Positions 32,480 through 45,658 of a DNA stretch of 64,000 nt are shown here, in pieces. Every line of letters begins with the position of its first letter. Position 1 is the stretch's first letter. The notes beneath the pieces were generated by a model, which did not search any database, was not told the origin of the DNA, and saw nothing but the letters and a program-made list of their open reading frames with translations. This DNA is from Mimachlamys varia. Its lineage: Eukaryota > Mollusca > Bivalvia > Pectinida > Pectinidae. Position numbers and translations under genes: made by a program. Location of the stretch: positions 35,386,001 through 35,450,000 of the forward strand of contig OX392538.1 of NCBI GenBank assembly GCA_947623455.1, written 5' to 3'.

Positions 32480-34257
32480 AGGGGCATCCCGCGAAAGCCT
32501 AAATGTCTGTTCTTGAATATGCATGGCGTCTGCACTACTAATTATACTTTCCTGTTATTCCCATATTCAAAGTGGACTCTAAATGTCTATTATGACCACT
32601 TGCAAAATCGCATTCCTCGGGAAAGCCCAGATAAAAATAGCGGGAATGACGCAACGTGACAGGTGTGCCGCAAGTTCCCTGATCGGTTTGACGGAAGGGG
32701 CCACACGGGAGGGGACGCGTAATGTATACGGCTGATGAAACAGAGACAAAGTCCGTGTATAAACATATTGAATCACATTCACATTAAAAATAGACATCAA
32801 TTGCACACATATCGATATTCAAATGAAGAATAATTGTCGGCATATCGGCACCATATATCGACACCAGGAATTATCTATATTATATTTACCTGACCGAGGC
32901 CGGTACACATGGGTACGGAATACGGCCATGGTACAAACCTTAATTTTTGTAAAAGGTAATATTCACCAACCCAACTTTTCAGATGATTTCATAAAATGTA
33001 TGTAGCATGCATTGAAAAGTACGAAAATAAAATGACATGAAATGTTTGCGATTTTTTTTACAACTCAATGTCTTGAGGATTTTTTTTCAAACTTTCTTTA
33101 TACATACGAGATACATTCATATTCATTTAAAATCTAGCCAACTTTCAGCGTCTTCACACGTTAAAACGTATCACGGAGTGCGAACATTTAAGTCCATACA
33201 CTCATATAACGCACCACACACTAAGCATGACTACATGTATATCAGATTTGGAACTGTTAAAACACTTGAAACTAACCGTTATGAACATGTTATGATAATT
33301 TCGCTTTCTTTTTACATATCTTTTGTCGTCTTGTAAAGGGACGGTGACCTTTTAAAAAAAAGCCTGCAGGAATGGAATATACATATAGGTATATGTTGTA
33401 TAACTTTGGGTTGTTTTTTTTAATTTTTTTTCCCCGTTATGTATATATTTTCTTATCAAATTCAATACCGGGGTCGCAACCCAATGATATTTGTACCTTC
33501 ACTAATTTAAAGATTAAGTATGAATATCACCTTTTTTACGCGTAAAACATATTTTTTTTATTCTTTTTGTCCAAATTGAAGCCGTATGTACCTCGGTCGC
33601 AATTCCCGTTTTACAACGTAATCAAACGACTTTTTCTGTTATGGTATATATTGAATTTGAAAATGTCTTTCTATCCAGCAATATAATTAGATCATACTGT
33701 TTTCCTGGAACATAAGATTTTATAAAGGGAATATTATAAACACACTTTTAAGTTTCATATTACACACGCATTTTATGCAACAGAAGACTGAAACATTTTC
33801 CCCTTGGGTAGCCTCAAAACCAAATCAAAGCTTTATTTGTGCATGTTACCGTTACCCAGAAGAAATATGTAACATACACACAATAGAGCAGGTAGTTTCT
33901 CCTTTGAACACTTCCCATCTCTCAATATGATTCCGTAACGCAGTCTTGCGTCATATTTTGACCATTCGGCAACTTTTCGCTTAGTAGTTAGGCCTTATCG
34001 TGGTGTAACGGTAATAGCAGATAGAGTGTTTACAATGGAAGCGGCGCTCGCTGCGCATGCGTTGGTAGGTGGAAATCCCAAACCAAATTGTCTAGCCAGA
34101 CGTTCTGAAATTCCACGAGTTATTTTGAAATTATTTATTTTATGAATACATATATGCAAAATCCGATCGTCGCAGTCCATAAGAATACCCACTCGATATG
34201 TGTATGTAATATTTTGAAAAAAATTATGAAAAAAGCTTACTTTCGCGGGATGCCCCT
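32480..34257. mobile_element. 1.78-kb TTAA-flanked TIR DNA element, non-autonomous
   Basis: TTAA at 32476-32479 and 34258-34261 flanks perfect inverted ends AGGGGCATCCCGCGAAAG / CTTTCGCGGGATGCCCCT. TTAA duplications are known from piggyBac and Kolobok superfamilies. The AGGGG end does not look like the usual piggyBac CCCT start, so Kolobok is my preferred but unproven guess. No transposase frame is visible inside. Confidence 0.75.
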
Positions 34258-34651
34258 TTAATAGAAAACAAATAATATACTCATTTCAAACAATTTTGAA
34301 TTTATGAGCATATGCCATTGATATAGTTTGGCTTTTTGCATATTTGCTATGTTACGGTTACAACTTTCATTCTTTTATGCTCGAAACTGCCAGTTAGCAT
34401 TGATTATATGTGTGAATAAAATATATAATTATTTGATTCGTTTGCTTTTTATAATGTTTTTCTACTCTACTGCTACGATGACGAGCATGAAAATGACATT
34501 TTTGTCGATTTCAGATATTGTAATTAGCTGTGTATATATAGCTTTTTAATGGAGATAAGTATTGTCCATAAACTATCTTTTAATCAATTTACTTTCCTGT
34601 GTTTGTGTGTATTGTTTATTTCTGTGCTAGAAAAAAAATGGAATGAAAAAA

Positions 34652-34799
34652 ATAGAGAATACCGACGAGTTATCAAATCATAATCCAAACTCAACATCGA
34701 TTAAACTAGGGGTAACATATTAACAAAGGAAAGATCCACACGGGAACCCTTGTACAAGTACGAGAGAAAAAGATCAGGTGCTCCGGAAGAACAAGCGTA
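34652..34799 (-). repeat. Dispersed repeat R1, truncated in the core
   Basis: From TAGAGAATACCGACGAGTTA to CAGGTGCTCCGGAAGAACAA. Confidence 0.78.
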
Positions 34800-35794
34800 A
34801 TATATTGAAATGTTAGATTAAGAAAGAAATTAAAATTACCTTAACCTTATAATGTAAGTATAAATATCTAACACAACAGTTTATATTATGTGTGAATTCC
34901 TATATTTAGTTAACATACTGCATATATTGTTCGTGTTTATGAAAGCATTTGTTATTCTAAAATATATATAAAATTTCGTAATATAATTCCGAAAAAAATG
35001 TGTTGAATATTATTAAGTAAATGGAAAACTAATGTATAAATATTTTATAATCTTTAAATCTCAATTAACTGCTTAATTTGTTCTAAACTGACATTGATTT
35101 GCAATTTTCTTTCCTTTAATAATGTTGATCTCTTCACAATCAATTTCCTAAAGATGTAATTCAAGGATTCATTAAATATTAATTTATAACAATTTCTTTA
35201 TTAAAACTTGATGGTTTTTTGTTTTATAAATTGCACATTATATATATATAATTAGCTGCAAGTACACCATATGACGATGCCTATAACACATTAAATATGT
35301 ATTTGTTATAAAACAGATCATATATATGATACCTTACCTTATATATATGACTTCTATTAACATACGTAATATTCTGCAATGAAACATATCAGGAGAATTT
35401 GATTGATCATATTATAATGACATATCTTTAATAACACACTAGTTTAATTACTCTTACAACGTGTTGCATATCGCAATTAAATTTGACATTTATTCACACT
35501 ATACTGCTATCTATTTATTCATTTATTCATACAAACAAGGCTCATTCATAATCTTAATTTCATTCACTAAAATATTTTTTCCATGTTAGAGTTAGCAGGA
35601 GAATAGTTCACGATATTGAACCAAATATGACTTATGCGTTTATTAATATGTCAGCTGTGTCTCATTTCCTCAAATTAAATCGATTTGAAACCAGCGAAAA
35701 ATAAATGCAAATTAATGTGCTATATAAATAGAATAAATAGAAATTGAATCAGTATGAATGAACTCATTACATGTATTATATTTAACCATAAACC
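34800..35794. other. Very AT-rich intergenic stretch, nothing seen
   Basis: No frame, SINE or known repeat recognised. Confidence 0.5.
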
Positions 35795-36092
35795 CCAACG
35801 TTTGCTGTAGCTTCCATAGCCACAGTTATCTCATTTGAATAGTGGACCGGTACATTATAATACACATTTTCGTAATACACGATTATTTTACGGATTTTTA
35901 CGCACCTGACCCTTCTGCTTCTACATCAGCTTAAAAAATTTCGATTCCCACCTTTTGGCCCCTAGCATCACTAAAGAGTCCTAGGAGGACGAAACAGCTG
36001 TACGGTGCAGTTTAATCCATTTTTTTCGGCATGCTGTTTTTATAACTAAATTTAAAAGATGCAGCATACACTATGTGTGTGTTACGTCATCT
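35795..36092 (-). mobile_element. M2 MITE, centre and right arm
   Basis: CTTCCATAGCCACAGTTATC, then TTCCCACCTTTTGGCCCCTA, TCCTAGGAGGACGAAACAGC, and terminal GTGTGTTACGTCATC. Confidence 0.82.
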
Positions 36093-36295
36093 TTTTTTCA
36101 ATCACGTTTAATGGAGCTACTTTTGACCGTTTATTTCTTTCTTCACCAGTGACGTAGCAATAAGGACAAAATTCATAGTCTCACTAATGTCCTTTGCCAT
36201 CTGATGTCATACATAAAGCTATGCGCTTAAAAACGTTTTATGGAGCAGTTATTGCCGGTTGATTTCTATTGTTCCTACAGTGACGTTACATCTAG

Positions 36296-36525
36296 AACAA
36301 CTTCATATTTTTACAAACTTTCAATGTTTCAATGACACTGCGATGATACATATATGTATAAAGGCGAAGGTAATGAGCTCAAATATCAATGTTTAAAATT
36401 TTAATACAACTTCATATTTTTACAAACTTTCAATGTTTCAATGACACTGCGATGTTACATATATGGATAAAGGCGAAGGTAATGAGCTCAAATATCAATG
36501 TTTAAAATTTCAATACAGCGTGAAA
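36296..36525. repeat. 109-bp tandem duplication
   Basis: ACAACTTCATATTTTTACAA with the following segment is repeated once 109 bases on, differing at a few positions only. The near-identity suggests a recent event. Confidence 0.9.
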
Positions 36526-37166
36526 TAATATTGGTGACACACTTAAATAAAAAAAGAATATATCAAATATTTCAAACTAAATGGAAATATGTGAAATATC
36601 CTCTGTATGTCCATATTTTATAAGTTGTTACTTTAATTTTCCTGTTATGGTATTCCTGTCATTTCTACAAACTACACACATATATAACATTATTTTTATA
36701 TGTCATTATAGAACATTAGCACCAATTTCCTTTATCTGTTACTAAACCAATTTACGCAATAACTTATTGATTATATTCATGTGATTCGTACCTGTTTATT
36801 GTGTAGGTATATTTGTAATATAAGCCAATACTAAGATAACATCAACTAATACTATGATAATATGGAAAATTATCTTTGTTTTTTATTTTGTCCAAGAGTT
36901 TTGTCCTTTTAAAAGCATTTATTTGGTCTTTGATACCAATTCAAATTTTACAAAAGGTCCCCTATATGTGTAGCATAAGTTGGAAGACTAAACAGGACAT
37001 AACATTCACTATGATTAGGTATAGACGCGTATGGTGTTAGTTGCATTATTTTGGAAATTATTACCAACAATTGTGCTTGACATTGCAAAACGTGCAATGA
37101 AAGTTACATGCCAAGAAGTAATGCCATTATTCGATATTGACGCAGACCTGTCACCGATATGACATT

Positions 37167-37226
37167 TGGACTGAGTTTGAGTTTGGGTTATGGTTTTGTG
37201 GACGTTTCGGTATTTTCTGGGTTTTT
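37167..37226 (+). repeat. R1 fragment
   Basis: Only the outer end: GAGTTTGGGTTATGGTTTTG and ACGTTTCGGTATTTTCTGGG. Confidence 0.6.
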
Positions 37227-37370
37227 TATCTTTGATATCGACGTAAATGTGAGGTTTGAGGCACATATTTCATGACAAACCTCAGAATGCGTCGCAGTAC
37301 TGTAGTCTAAACAAAATCGAATTTCTAACTAAAAATTGATTGACATGTACAAAATAAACACAGACCTCAA

Positions 37371-37468
37371 AGATGACGTAACGCACTCATATGCTGCCCA
37401 TTTTACATTTAGTAATAAATGGAGCATGCCGATAAAATGAATTAAACTGCATTATACAGCTGTTCAAA
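37371..37468 (+). mobile_element. M2 MITE fragment, arm end
   Basis: AGATGACGTAACGCACTCAT to AAACTGCATTATACAGCTGT. Confidence 0.75.
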
Positions 37469-37479
37469 GTGCACTGGTA

Positions 37480-38995
37480 TTAACCTGATGATCCAGAAAG
37501 AAATAAGTGTTTTTATCCTTTTTATCGATTGTCAACTCTCACATTGCAAAGGAAGATGATGTCATGACATCAATGTCGGTACCGGGGTAATGGCAACAAA
37601 ATCAACAGGAACACGTATGGGCATCACTCTAACAAAACTTTAACATATACTGTCTTATAATGTTCGTTGTACCGTATATTGGGTTTTTTCTCGCGAGTGT
37701 CTTAATTTTTGCTATATTAGCGGCACACACAATATCGTGAAATATAAAATATCCGCTGAAATATGCGTTGTACAATAAGTATTATCTCCCATCTATGGTT
37801 ACCTGACTGCCGATCACCTGTAGCTACAAATACTGTGTATGCTTAATTGTCTGTGATTCGATAGAAATGGTGTCACTAATAGTATGTACAACCGATTTAT
37901 TTGTGTGTGTTCATATGTGCATAATATTTCCTTAAACCTTAAAAGTCAGGGTTGTGGTTTGCAATTTCCCTGTCAGTATACAAAGAAATGGTTTTGAAAT
38001 TTATATTATTATCTAAAATCATGAGATGGGATTATTACAAGTGACTTTAGAAAATCCGCAAAGCTCTCGACATGAAATATTTGTACACTTTTATCGACGG
38101 TACAACGGTACGACCGTTTTACTAGACCATTAACGATGCAAGTTTCGTTCAGTGCCTATTTGTTTGTGTTGCATGCGCATTAGAATTTTATAAACGCTAA
38201 AAATGAAAAACGCTATGTTTAGCATACACTAAAAACCTGATATCCGATAATCATATATCAACATAGTAACCTGTAGAAATGAGTGTGTGTAAATGGCATA
38301 CTGACAGTGAATATAACAGATATTAATTTTGAAGTTGAATTCAGTTCAAAATTAATTTGGGCAACCGACATAAAAAAAAGAACCAATTCCTGATACAATT
38401 AAAACACGTATGAACAAATCAAAATTTGATATACAATACATCAAAATATATACGACATAAGATATGCATTATAGTTGTGCGTTTGCCATCATGATCTCAG
38501 ATGTACATAATGTGAATGTAACATTATTTTGTCTGTAAAATGCTGTCTTTGTTAATACTCAATTTCCTTTCCTTTAACAAGATATTAACTACGTTTTGTT
38601 AACATTACGGTATCGGTAGTCACCATTAAAGAAGAACACGCTTACTCCACAGAGCACCTGGTCTTTTAAGAGTTGATGACACAAAGAAATTAAAAATCTA
38701 GACGAGCTTTAAGTACGTCACAAATGTTAAGTTCTGTTTAGCACAAAATATAATGCTAATTTTTCATTTTCATTTTAAAATGTGGTATTGGAACCGGACG
38801 ATGCTGATTTTCTTCAGTTTCAAAGTCGTAATGTCACCTTTGAAGCAATGAAAATATGCAGCAAATTACTACATTTTTAGGTGTTATAAAACATATGTTG
38901 ATAACAAAATGCATGCAATGTGTGTTAATCAAGACTGAAAATATTGTATTGAAACTGACCTCAACGGAAAATTACCGAACCAACGTTGTAGTAAC
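37480..38995. other. Intergenic stretch, mostly unassigned
   Basis: A degenerate TTTCGCG/CGCGAA-like block near 37680-37790 and an R1 core fragment near 38630-38675 (ACGCTTACTCCACAGAGCAC). No gene seen. Confidence 0.4.
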
Positions 38996-38999
38996 GATA

Positions 39000-39300
39000 C
39001 CAAAATTAGAAAAACAAAACCTTAATCTGAACTCAAATTGATTAAACTGGAGGCAAAATATGAACATAGAAAATGTTTACACGGAGACAAATAAAAGGTA
39101 CATTAATGATGACGTTACACAAAACTATGCGGCACCTTTAAAAATAAGTAATAGATACAGTATGCCGAAAAATGAATTAAGCTGCACCATACAGCCGTTT
39201 CGTACTCCTACGACTAAAATAAGACCAGGTATTTCGGAAGAGTAAGCGTATTATGCTTCATCGACGATACCAGCCATGTAAATCCTGGTTACATCTAAAC
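39000..39300 (-). repeat. R1 copy interrupted by an M2 arm
   Basis: R1 sequence from about 39000 to 39107 (outer end) continues at about 39213 (TAAGACCAGGTATTTCGGAA). The M2 arm between them explains the break. Confidence 0.75.
39108..39212 (+). mobile_element. M2 arm nested inside R1
   Basis: GATGACGTTACACAAAACTA to CAGCCGTTTCGTACTCCTAC, splitting the R1 copy at 39000-39300. Confidence 0.75.
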
Positions 39301-39330
39301 AAACGTGAGATTTTACATAAAAAAGAAAAC

Positions 39331-39508
39331 AATCAGAGAATACCAAGGCGTCAACAAAACCATAATGCGAACTCAAAATCGATTTAACTAGAGACAAAAT
39401 TGGAACAAAGGAAAGATTTACACAGAGACCCCTGAAAGAATTAGATAAAGGTGTTCTGGAAGAGTAAGCGTCGTCTTCTTCCTCTACGATACCCGCCATG
39501 TAATCCTT
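39331..39508 (-). repeat. Dispersed repeat R1
   Basis: From AATCAGAGAATACCAAGGCG to CCTCTACGATACCCGCCATG, immediately beside the previous copy and in the same orientation. Confidence 0.85.
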
Positions 39509-39509
39509 G

Positions 39510-40600
39510 TCATCCAAGTATACTCGAAGACTTATAAGATATACTAAGCATCCTGCGAAGCGCACAGCGCGGACAAATCAATCGCATACGTTGAATTAAG
39601 ACGCTATTCTTCCGTAGATAAAACTGCCGTCGATAAACAATAACCTGATAAACCTTTATCCATAGCTGCTCTTCTAACGACCCGCCTTTTATCTTCAGCA
39701 AGGTGACTTCATATCGCTGCCAATATGTACATATACAACACAGCCCGTGAAAATCAGGTCGACTAACGAACAAAGACAACATGTAAGGCGACTGATTAGA
39801 AGAAATGTGGCTGTTCATATTGGAATATCAATTATTCTGTAACGGAAAACCAGAGGTCGCAACTACATCATTCAATATCCTGTAATTTTGGTATCAAATT
39901 AACAGCCAAAAGAGCTTCAATAGCGTCGTTTTCGAGATAACGACATACTAGAAAGGATACCTCTGTATTAAAACGTGCTATCGTCTTGGTATTCATTAGG
40001 TTCGCCTCTTATGTGGATTTTTATGTTATTACCGGAGCGTGAGCGCATGCACGCAGCGCAATCGATAACGATATTAATATCTGTATTTCATAAAAACGGC
40101 TTAAAGATTTTTCAGGTCAGGGGTTTGAAATGATAATATAAAAAGGAAGTCATGAGCATCCGAGGATGGACGCATTGGTGGATTTAAATTGGTGCCAGTT
40201 GGTATAATATCATATCCGAAAAATGATTGGTTATTTATTTAAACGAAAAACAGAAAAAAATATCACCACAACTTTTTCTGAAAATGAAAATCATTATTAT
40301 TGAAATTACACATATAGAAGTTAATTTATAACCGGAAGATTCAAATAATTATGAATGTCACTTGAAAAGATGTGATCATTTGTAAATTTGAACAAATCAA
40401 AATTGAAAAAACGTTTATCTTTATTTTTTTCCCATTTGATTGCTTGCGACTGTTAATATCAATATTACTGTAAGTAAAGGTCTAAATGAAACACAAATGC
40501 AAGAAAACCATTTTCATTTTTTAAACACATGGATATTTGAAAATAATTGAAAAATGTTTCAAATTTGTCAACTGTCATGATTTTTGCTAATGAATCCCGA
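39510..40600. other. Intergenic stretch, nothing recognised
   Basis: The minus frame at 39510-39818 (102 codons) partly overlaps R1 and resembles no family I know. Confidence 0.45.
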
Positions 40601-41265
40601 TACGGTTCATTTGCAGATTGTAACGTTGATCTGAACATGTCTAAGCAGATAAGGACGCGAACCGTAGTGATAACAAAATCATCTGCGAAGTGTCTTGATT
40701 GCCATGGATACAGGGACTAGACATTGCTGCCAGTCCTCGATAAAACAACATTATACAAGAAACCCACTTAATGACCGCTCCAATCATCAGCAGTCAAGCA
40801 AGAAAAATCAAATGAGGCCGGCAATGTTAACTTTAATTCCAAACCTCGCGAACAAGGAAAGATCAATAATGAAATGATGGCCAACTCACAAAATTCGATA
40901 AGAACCAAATTCAATTTGAGCTGAAGGACTTGCTGTTTTCCTTTATCAAATCACAATCCATGAAGGGATTTTCTGATAGACATATTTGGTAAAATGCAAA
41001 TCATGTGTCAAGCACTAATGAGAACCCTCTGAGTCTCTTCCACCGCCGGTCGTGCTTGCCTAGTGGCCTAATGCATCCCTGTCGTACTAAATCTTGTATT
41101 GGACGATGAAGCAGGAAGTCATTATTGATGAGGAATCCCTCGCGAGTACCATGAGTCATCGATCAACGGAGGCTGTGAACGGGATCTGCAACATCACTTG
41201 GAAACTCTGAGCCACATTCGACAGAGACATTTATCTATTTTAAGACACATGAATCAGCTGACATG
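40600..41265. other. Balanced-composition, non-repetitive block; candidate regulatory region
   Basis: It lacks the AT-richness and repeats of its surroundings and has no convincing frame. It includes the POU octamer ATGCAAAT at about 40994. Candidate only. Confidence 0.25.
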
Positions 41266-42714
41266 TTTCCTTAGTTCGTGGGTCTGGTTTGGTTTGCTGT
41301 TATTACCTTCGATTTGAATGGAAACATTGTCAACCAAAAACAAAACTAGCATTCTTATTTGTAATGTGTAGTTTAACAAATCTATTGTTTGATGAGAATG
41401 TTGTTTACTATCAATTTATCCTCTTGAAGATTTATGTCTTAAAATTATTAAAGACATATAACTTGAAACTGATTTACAGACAAATCTCAAGTTTTTGATA
41501 AAAAAAACCAATATGACTGTATATCACAAAAGCATTGTCTTCTGTGAACCATACAATGATCTGATTTGTGAGCACACGTATGTTGATTAGTATAGAAATA
41601 CACTGATATTAATGCTTTTGAGTATAACAATGTTTAATTTTTTTTTTGTATATTGTTATGCGTAAATGTTAAAGCAAAATAAGACACTTACTATTCAAAC
41701 CTAAAATACACGTTTTAATGACTATTTACACCATTAACATATCTTAATCGTGATGCTCATGTGTGCAGTATAATAAAAGTTCAGTATTTTATACATACCA
41801 GTAATACTATTTCAAACGTTTTCAGGTGCTGGGAATTGAAAGTGCAATACATGACCTTTTTCTATCATGAAAACATTCGCCGCGCTTACATTTCACATGA
41901 CAATGTAAACAGACAACAGTCCTAAATTCCTCTCATTCAGAGGAAAAACGATTTCGACAGTGTTGTATTCTGTTTGTATACGATCTCACGCAACGAATAT
42001 GCAGTCTCACAAATATAGTATCATACACTGTGCCTAACTCTTAAGTTCCTTATAGATGCAAGTGTATTATGTCAATGATATGAATTAAGGTTGGTGAGAG
42101 CCAGTCCTAAATTTGGCTTCATTACTATGCAAGCAAATTTGGAAAATATTGATGTTAATTATTCATACTTATGGCGAATGTATGAATTCGCACACTATAC
42201 ACCATCACACAGTTACTGTTTCTTAAACAACTGAACACCTGATTTGTATGTCAACGTACTGTCAACTTTTTTTGCCTCTTTCGAATCATGTAAAATGTCA
42301 GTAATACATTTTTTCCCTTATTCACCACTGAAAACACATTTGAACACATCAAATCCGACGCTTGAATAGTACATCTTCATATCTGTACAATCATGTTTCT
42401 AAGCCAATCCTGTGAACCATCCTTCTTTTGATATGTGAAAAAGTGATAGTTATAATTGCTGGTAATGTTAAATTGCAAATGGAAGGTTTTTTTTTTCATA
42501 AATGCAACTTATGTCATTATCAACACCGCAGTCTTTGTGTTGAGACGTAACATGGAATTAACCTACAAAGTGAGGTTTATTCTTCAATTTCAAACATTTT
42601 GGTTCTTGTTCCAAATGCTCATTCAATAGTCCCCATTCAGCTCGTTCCTTCGCTAATTCTGGTATTCTTTTACCAGGTATTTGATTGTCAGAATCGAAAA
42701 AAAGTATGGTGACT
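41266..42714. other. AT-rich intergenic stretch, nothing seen
   Basis: Random-looking short frames only. Confidence 0.5.
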
Positions 42715-42715
42715 A

Positions 42716-42950
42716 AAATCCGGGACTACTGAAGCGTTAACAAAACCAAAATCCGAACTCAGAATCGATTAATCTAAGGACGAAATATAAGCAACGTACA
42801 CTTTTACACGAAGACCCTTGAAATTGCACAAGAGAATAAGACTAGGTGGTCCAGAAAAGTGAAATACTGATATACGTCATCGACGACACCTGTTATGTGA
42901 ATCTTAGTCACATCCAAGTAAATGTCATGTCCTCAAAGTGAGAACAGAGG
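42716..42950 (-). repeat. Dispersed repeat R1, long copy
   Basis: From AATCCGGGACTACTGAAGCG to CATGTCCTCAAAGTGAGAAC; the core is diverged. Confidence 0.82.
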
Positions 42951-43009
42951 TAAAAACAAAAATCAAGAAATCATATTGAGTTTTAATCAATTTTTATTCT
43001 AAAATATTC

Positions 43010-43034
43010 AACAAACAAACAAACAAACAAACAA
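43010..43034. repeat. (CAAA)n microsatellite
   Basis: Six perfect ACAA-type units in a row. Confidence 0.9.
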
Positions 43035-43224
43035 CAGAGATATTTGACAGTTAACAAAAGCCATAATAAACTACTTTGAGTTATTCACCCATCCATCATA
43101 ACCAGGGAACAAAAATATCTACGGTATGTTCAATGGACTAACAACGTTTCTGTGGCACATAACTCATATACATTTGTGTAAATAACTAACTAATAAACTA
43201 ATTGAACAAACAACGCACTACGAT

Positions 43225-43935
43225 GAGGAGATGTCGCTATGCTATGCATGGCGATAATGGGCTGTCGTAACATTTATACAATAGAGGATGTGGCAATGTT
43301 AATGGCATGAATACACTGCCACATTGGGCTGTCGTCATAATGTTTATACAAGGATATATCGCTATGCTATGCATGGCGATACATGGCTGTCGTAACATTT
43401 ATACAATAGAGGATGTGGTAATGTTAATTTCTTGAATGCACTGCAACAATGGGCTGTCGTCATAATGAGTATATAAAGAGATGTCGCTATGCTATGCATA
43501 ACGACGCTGGACTGTCGTAACATTTATACAATAGAGGATGTGTCAATTTTAATGTCACGTGTATACTGCAATAATGGGCTGTCATAATGTCTATACAAGG
43601 AGAATCCGCTATGCTTTGCATGGCATTGTGGGTTGTCGTGATATTTATACAAGGGAGAATATGACAATGCCATGTAACTATGTACTGCAGTAATGGGCTG
43701 TCATTATGTTTTTTTACAAGGAGATGTCTCTAAGGTAAAGAAAGATATGTTGCTATACTATGTATGGCGACGAGGGCAATGTCATGTATGGTGATTTTTG
43801 GCTGTCGTAGTATTTATACAATGGAGGATGTGGTAAAGATATGTATGTACTGCAATGATAAGCTGTCATACTATTTTTATAGTGAAATGTATGGCCATCG
43901 CATGCATGGCAAGCAACAATTGGCGGTCAGAATAA
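43225..43935. repeat. 125-bp tandem repeat, about five units
   Basis: CGCTATGCTATGCATGG recurs at 43235, 43360, 43485 and (diverged) 43607 and about 43750. Each is followed by GGCTGTCGTAACATTTATAC and ATAGAGGATGTGG. The first three units are the closest. Confidence 0.88.
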
Positions 43936-44017
43936 TTTCATCGAAACAAAGGTATCTAAACAAGAACTTAAGTATGTACTGCACTGTTAAGCCATCCCAA
44001 TGGCAGTTGTAGCTAAA

Positions 44018-44108
44018 GGTGACGTAACATATGCGCTGCACCTCTTAAATATAGTAATAGATACAGCATGCTGAAAAAATGAATAAAACTGCACCATACA
44101 GCTGTTAG
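44018..44108 (+). mobile_element. M2 MITE fragment
   Basis: GGTGACGTAACATATGCGCT to CTGCACCATACAGCTGTT. Confidence 0.75.
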
Positions 44109-44936
44109 GCTTGCACTAAAATGGTATAATCATTATTTGTTTTTTAGCTTGTGCATGTAACTGCTCTATAACAGTATCGTACTGGAATGTTTTTTTGTGC
44201 AATGTATTAATCGGGTATCTCTATGTTGGCTATAAATATGGTTAAACTAGGTTCAACATGTTTCTTATTTACTGTAGTTATTGGGTGTTTAGATGCTGTG
44301 TTAAACCTGTAATGATGAAAAGATGTCAGCTTTGACACTTTTTGAGTCACTTTTTAACTTCTGTAATGAGTTTGAGAACCTGTACCGTATACCTGTAACA
44401 ATGAAATGCTTGAGTGTTGTCTTGTTTGCAGTTTTATATGGCAATGCCATTGGAAGCACTTTAATGAGTTTGTACTGTAAAATGGGATCTTGCATCAACA
44501 ACGATATAATGTTGATATGAAATTGGTTGAAAACCGCCTTGAATTTTACTGCTATTACTTGAAACATTGAACATATTAGGTAATTGTCAATTATTTACGT
44601 TTGTTGAGGTTTGTTAAACCTGAAATAGTCAGCATAAACATAACAGGTTTAGATGACCATAAATTGACCGAAACAAAAGTCTATAATCGTTTTATTAAAT
44701 ACCAAAAATGGATTTAATCGTTTAACTGTATATCATAAAGTAAGATAGGAAGAAAGGACAGAGGTTTGTTACGTAACAATGAAACGACGTCATTAAAATC
44801 TTGTGGTACAATTATGTTTTTGTATGCTTCACTGATCTACGTTGTAAAGAGCAACAGTGGTATTTACAATGCTTTTTCCATGCTGCCATAGTTTATGTTG
44901 TTATGCTGTTTCTATGCTGATTCAAGATATGTTGCT

Positions 44937-45027
44937 TAACTCATTCATCCCCTGAAAACTTATTTGAACTCTTCCATTTCAAAGGTTGGAAAAGTTCATT
45001 ATGCAATTCCAGGGGTTGATCAGTTAA
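44937..45027. mobile_element. M1 MITE
   Basis: TAACTCATTCATCCCCTGAA, centre TTTCAAAGGTTGG, end CCAGGGGTTGATCAGTTAA. Confidence 0.82.
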
Positions 45028-45658
45028 ATGCAGTTAGTGTTATCGATGAAACATTTATTGATAACATTTGTAACTTGTGTAACCATATTTTCATTTTATA
45101 TACATAACTAATTATCAAGACATTTTAGTTTCATTGAATTATAACGACTAGCAAAAAACCAACTATTGCAGTGTCTAACAGTTATTGCAGCCTACTCATG
45201 TGACTCTTAAGCTTACAAAAATACCTGTTCAATATTCACAGATCATAAGGATATATATACAATGATTTTGTAGAAATGTATATATATACATACAATAATT
45301 GCTAAGGAATTCAAACTATAACAAAACCCAAAGGTATATCTACCTATTAGCACCTTCTTAGCGTATACAATTGATTTAATGTTTGGATTTTCGGAAATAA
45401 AAGATACTTCAGTTTTAATCTTATCATGATTAAAGTGTCAAGGACGAAGAAAGTTGTGACAGATACAATTATCTTTAAAAATGCAAGAAAGCATCTATTT
45501 TGATTGTTTTTTCGATGAGAAAAGCCAAAGAAAATTCATTTTATTTTCTCATATAATACTTTTTACATGTTTCCTAATTTTTTTGAATAAAACGAATAGT
45601 TCATAATTTAAAACTAGCATTTCTTATCAAACGCGCTATATCATTTCCAGTAACAAGG

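Noticed and set aside
33990..34080. tRNA-like sequence (GTGGTGTAACGGTAATAGC)
   Set aside because: Box B is poor, there is no cloverleaf, and it lies inside the TTAA-flanked element.
39251..39565. 104-residue minus-strand protein
   Set aside because: It consists of pieces of two R1 copies read through.
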